From Bacteroidota bacterium (GTDB lineage: Bacteria > Bacteroidota > Bacteroidia > Bacteroidales > Prolixibacteraceae), in assembly GCA_030691295.1 (NCBI GenBank), contig JAUYEQ010000375.1, forward strand, positions 1-8,375: a stretch of 8,375 nucleotides of DNA, given 5' to 3'. The notes under the pieces are model-generated. The model saw only the letters and a list, made by a program, of their open reading frames with translations, was not told the origin of the DNA and ran no database searches. How positions within the stretch are numbered: position 1 is the stretch's first letter; every line of letters begins with the position of its first letter. Positions 7,014-8,375 of the stretch are shown piece by piece. The translations under genes were made by a program, and so were the position numbers.

Positions 7014-8141
7014 CTATATTGCCTTTAATTTTTCCACCATCAACACGGCCGCCCGTTTCGAAGCTCCCGGCTCTCCGAGTTTGATCATCATTTCACGGTA
7101 ATCATCCAACATCCGTTTTTCATTTTCGGGATCGTGTACAATTTTATTCAACTCACTGATTACATTTTTCAGGGTAAAGTCCGACTGAATTAATTCAGAA
7201 ACGGCTTCCTTCTTCAGGATAATATTTACCAGCGAAACCCATTTTGTTTTCAGGAAAAATTTCTTCAGTGGTGTAAATAACCAGTTGGGCGTGAGCTGAT
7301 AAACAACCACCTGCGGAACATTTAAAATAGCGGTTTCGAGCGTTGCCGTGCCCGATGAAACAATGGCTACCCGGCTGTGAATGAGTATTTCATAAGTTTT
7401 TCCCCATAGAACTGGCACGTTGCTGCCTTTCATAAACGGCTGGTAAAATTCAATCCCCATGTTGGGCGCTCCGGCAATTATACATTGAAATTCAGGAAAA
7501 TGGGCAGCAGCTTCGAGCATGGTTGGCAGCAAAACACTGATTTCTCCTTTTCTGCTGCCGGGTAAAACTGCCAAAATTGGTTCCTCAGGTAATTTATTTT
7601 CAGTCCAAAACCGGGGAAAATCAGGTTCTGTTCTCTTTTGCAGAATAGCGTCCAGCAGTGGGTTCCCAACGTAATTAACCGGATAATTGTATTTGGCAAA
7701 GAACTCGGTTTCGAAAGGCAAAATGGTAAACATTTCATCGACATAAGCGATAATCCTGTGCACCCGCTTTTCTTTCCATGCCCAGACTTTGGGCGAAATG
7801 TAATAGAAGGTTCGTATTCCTTGCGCTTTTGCGAATTTGGCCATGCGGAGATTAAATCCAGGATAATCAACCAAAATCAGAACATCAGGCTTAAACGCCA
7901 ACAAATCCTGCTCGCAAAACCTAAAGTTTTTTTGAATGGTCCGGATATTCAAAATCACCGGCACAAGTCCCATGAATGCCAGTTGGCGGTAATGTTTCAG
8001 CACTGTCATTCCGGCCTGTTCCATCAGTTCGCCGCCAAATCCGCGAAATTCAGCCTTCGGATCAATCAAACTGATTTCTCTGATCAGGTTGGAAGCGTGT
8101 AAATCGCCCGAAGCTTCACCGGCTAAAACGTAATATCTCAT
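7014..8141 (-). CDS. lpxB: Lipid-A-disaccharide synthase
   Basis: 375 aa, normal length for LpxB, a GT19 family glycosyltransferase. It joins UDP-2,3-diacylglucosamine and lipid X to form the beta-1,6-linked lipid A disaccharide at the inner face of the cytoplasmic membrane. Family motifs run in order: GEASGD (8-13), FRGFGGELM (32-40), VDYPGFNLRMAK (91-102), YYISPKVWAWKEKR (113-126), LPFE (141-144), YVGNPL (157-162), LPGSRKGEI (193-201) and SSGTATLETA (262-271). The C-terminal ligand region contains VVVYQLTP (278-285) and LVNIIL (304-309). No damage is seen. Start at 8141 gives the canonical MRYYVLAGEASGD opening. The gene begins 2 nt after the stop of the upstream small membrane protein (TAA-CA-ATG), so the two are probably one operon whose promoter is outside the window. 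It shows that the organism makes lipid A, hence has an outer membrane. Confidence 0.97.
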   Translation of the reverse strand: MRYYVLAGEASGDLHASNLIREISLIDPKAEFRGFGGELMEQAGMTVLKHYRQLAFMGLVPVILNIRTIQKNFRFCEQDLLAFKPDVLILVDYPGFNLRMAKFAKAQGIRTFYYISPKVWAWKEKRVHRIIAYVDEMFTILPFETEFFAKYNYPVNYVGNPLLDAILQKRTEPDFPRFWTENKLPEEPILAVLPGSRKGEISVLLPTMLEAAAHFPEFQCIIAGAPNMGIEFYQPFMKGSNVPVLWGKTYEILIHSRVAIVSSGTATLETAILNVPQVVVYQLTPNWLFTPLKKFFLKTKWVSLVNIILKKEAVSELIQSDFTLKNVISELNKIVHDPENEKRMLDDYREMMIKLGEPGASKRAAVLMVEKLKAI

Positions 8142-8143
8142 TG

Positions 8144-8375
8144 TTATATCACTTTACCAATCAGCACTATAAATGCGTACATGAATGTCGCCATAATAAC
8201 GCCACGGGCAGCCATATCGTATTTTTGACGGTAAAACAGCAGAAAGAAGGCAAGATTTGGAAACACGCAAAGGCTCAGCAATTTCAGGAATATTTTCATG
8301 TTCCACATATTCTTTAGAAAAACCATGAACTCAAATTCACTGTATTTCACCTGATAGGTAACAAAAAAGATGATC
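8144..8375 (-). CDS. Small membrane protein, C-terminal part (5' end outside window)
   Basis: The frame is open to the window edge; 76 residues are visible, from IIFFVTYQ to the end IGKVI. A GTG at 8350 could serve as a start, but the open frame upstream and the hydrophobic residues encoded there make it more likely that the gene continues beyond the window. Two hydrophobic segments are evident: FLKLLSLCVFPNLAFFLLFY and, after a basic loop (RQKYDMAARG), VIMATFMYAFIVLIG. I do not recognise the family. It lies 2 nt upstream of lpxB, so co-transcription is likely, and an envelope-related role is possible from context only. Confidence 0.7.
   Translation of the reverse strand, partial: IIFFVTYQVKYSEFEFMVFLKNMWNMKIFLKLLSLCVFPNLAFFLLFYRQKYDMAARGVIMATFMYAFIVLIGKVI

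Noticed and set aside
7638..8102. 154-codon open frame on the + strand
   Set aside because: It lies wholly inside lpxB on the opposite strand, with no recognisable motif.

Overview
The window looks like a chromosomal segment of a Bacteroidota genome. All convincing genes lie on the minus strand, so they are described here in transcription order, from high to low coordinates. The taxonomic call rests on three things. There is a gliding-motility-type GldF/GldG transporter protein at the low-coordinate end. The LpxB is of Bacteroidota style. Shine-Dalgarno sequences are weak, and the one plausible promoter fits the Bacteroidota TTTG / TAnnTTTG pattern. A family-level placement (for example Marinilabiliales-like) would only be a guess.

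Layout. At 8375-8144 is the C-terminal end of a small membrane protein, cut by the window edge. After a 2-nt gap comes lpxB (8141-7014), lipid-A-disaccharide synthase. A 212-nt intergenic region (7013-6802) holds a strong palindrome near lpxB and a promoter/operator region near the next gene. Then comes a tightly packed three-gene restriction-modification operon (6801-1526). It encodes a 99-aa XRE-type regulator, a 1029-aa fused nuclease plus N6-adenine methyltransferase plus target-recognition protein, and a 627-aa stand-alone N6-adenine methyltransferase. A 166-nt intergenic region (1525-1360) carries a second copy of the palindrome. The window ends inside a single open frame (1359-1) that joins GldF (permease) and GldG (extracytoplasmic partner).

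How the genes work together. The three middle genes resemble an Eco57I-type (type IIG) system. One polypeptide both cuts and methylates, a second methyltransferase completes host protection, and a small HTH protein probably controls the operon. Junctions are 0 nt (TAA directly followed by ATG) and 2 nt, so the genes are very likely co-transcribed and translationally coupled. An inverted repeat overlapping the putative -7 box upstream of the HTH gene suggests autoregulation.

The R-M genes look more AT-rich than the lpxB and gldFG flanks in lines I counted by hand. Near-identical palindromes sit on both sides of the operon in opposite orientation. Both points fit a horizontally acquired defence cassette placed between housekeeping genes. 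I found no transposase, integrase, tRNA, CRISPR array or convincing target-site duplication. The R-M class is known. The least explained features are the palindrome pair and the operator architecture.
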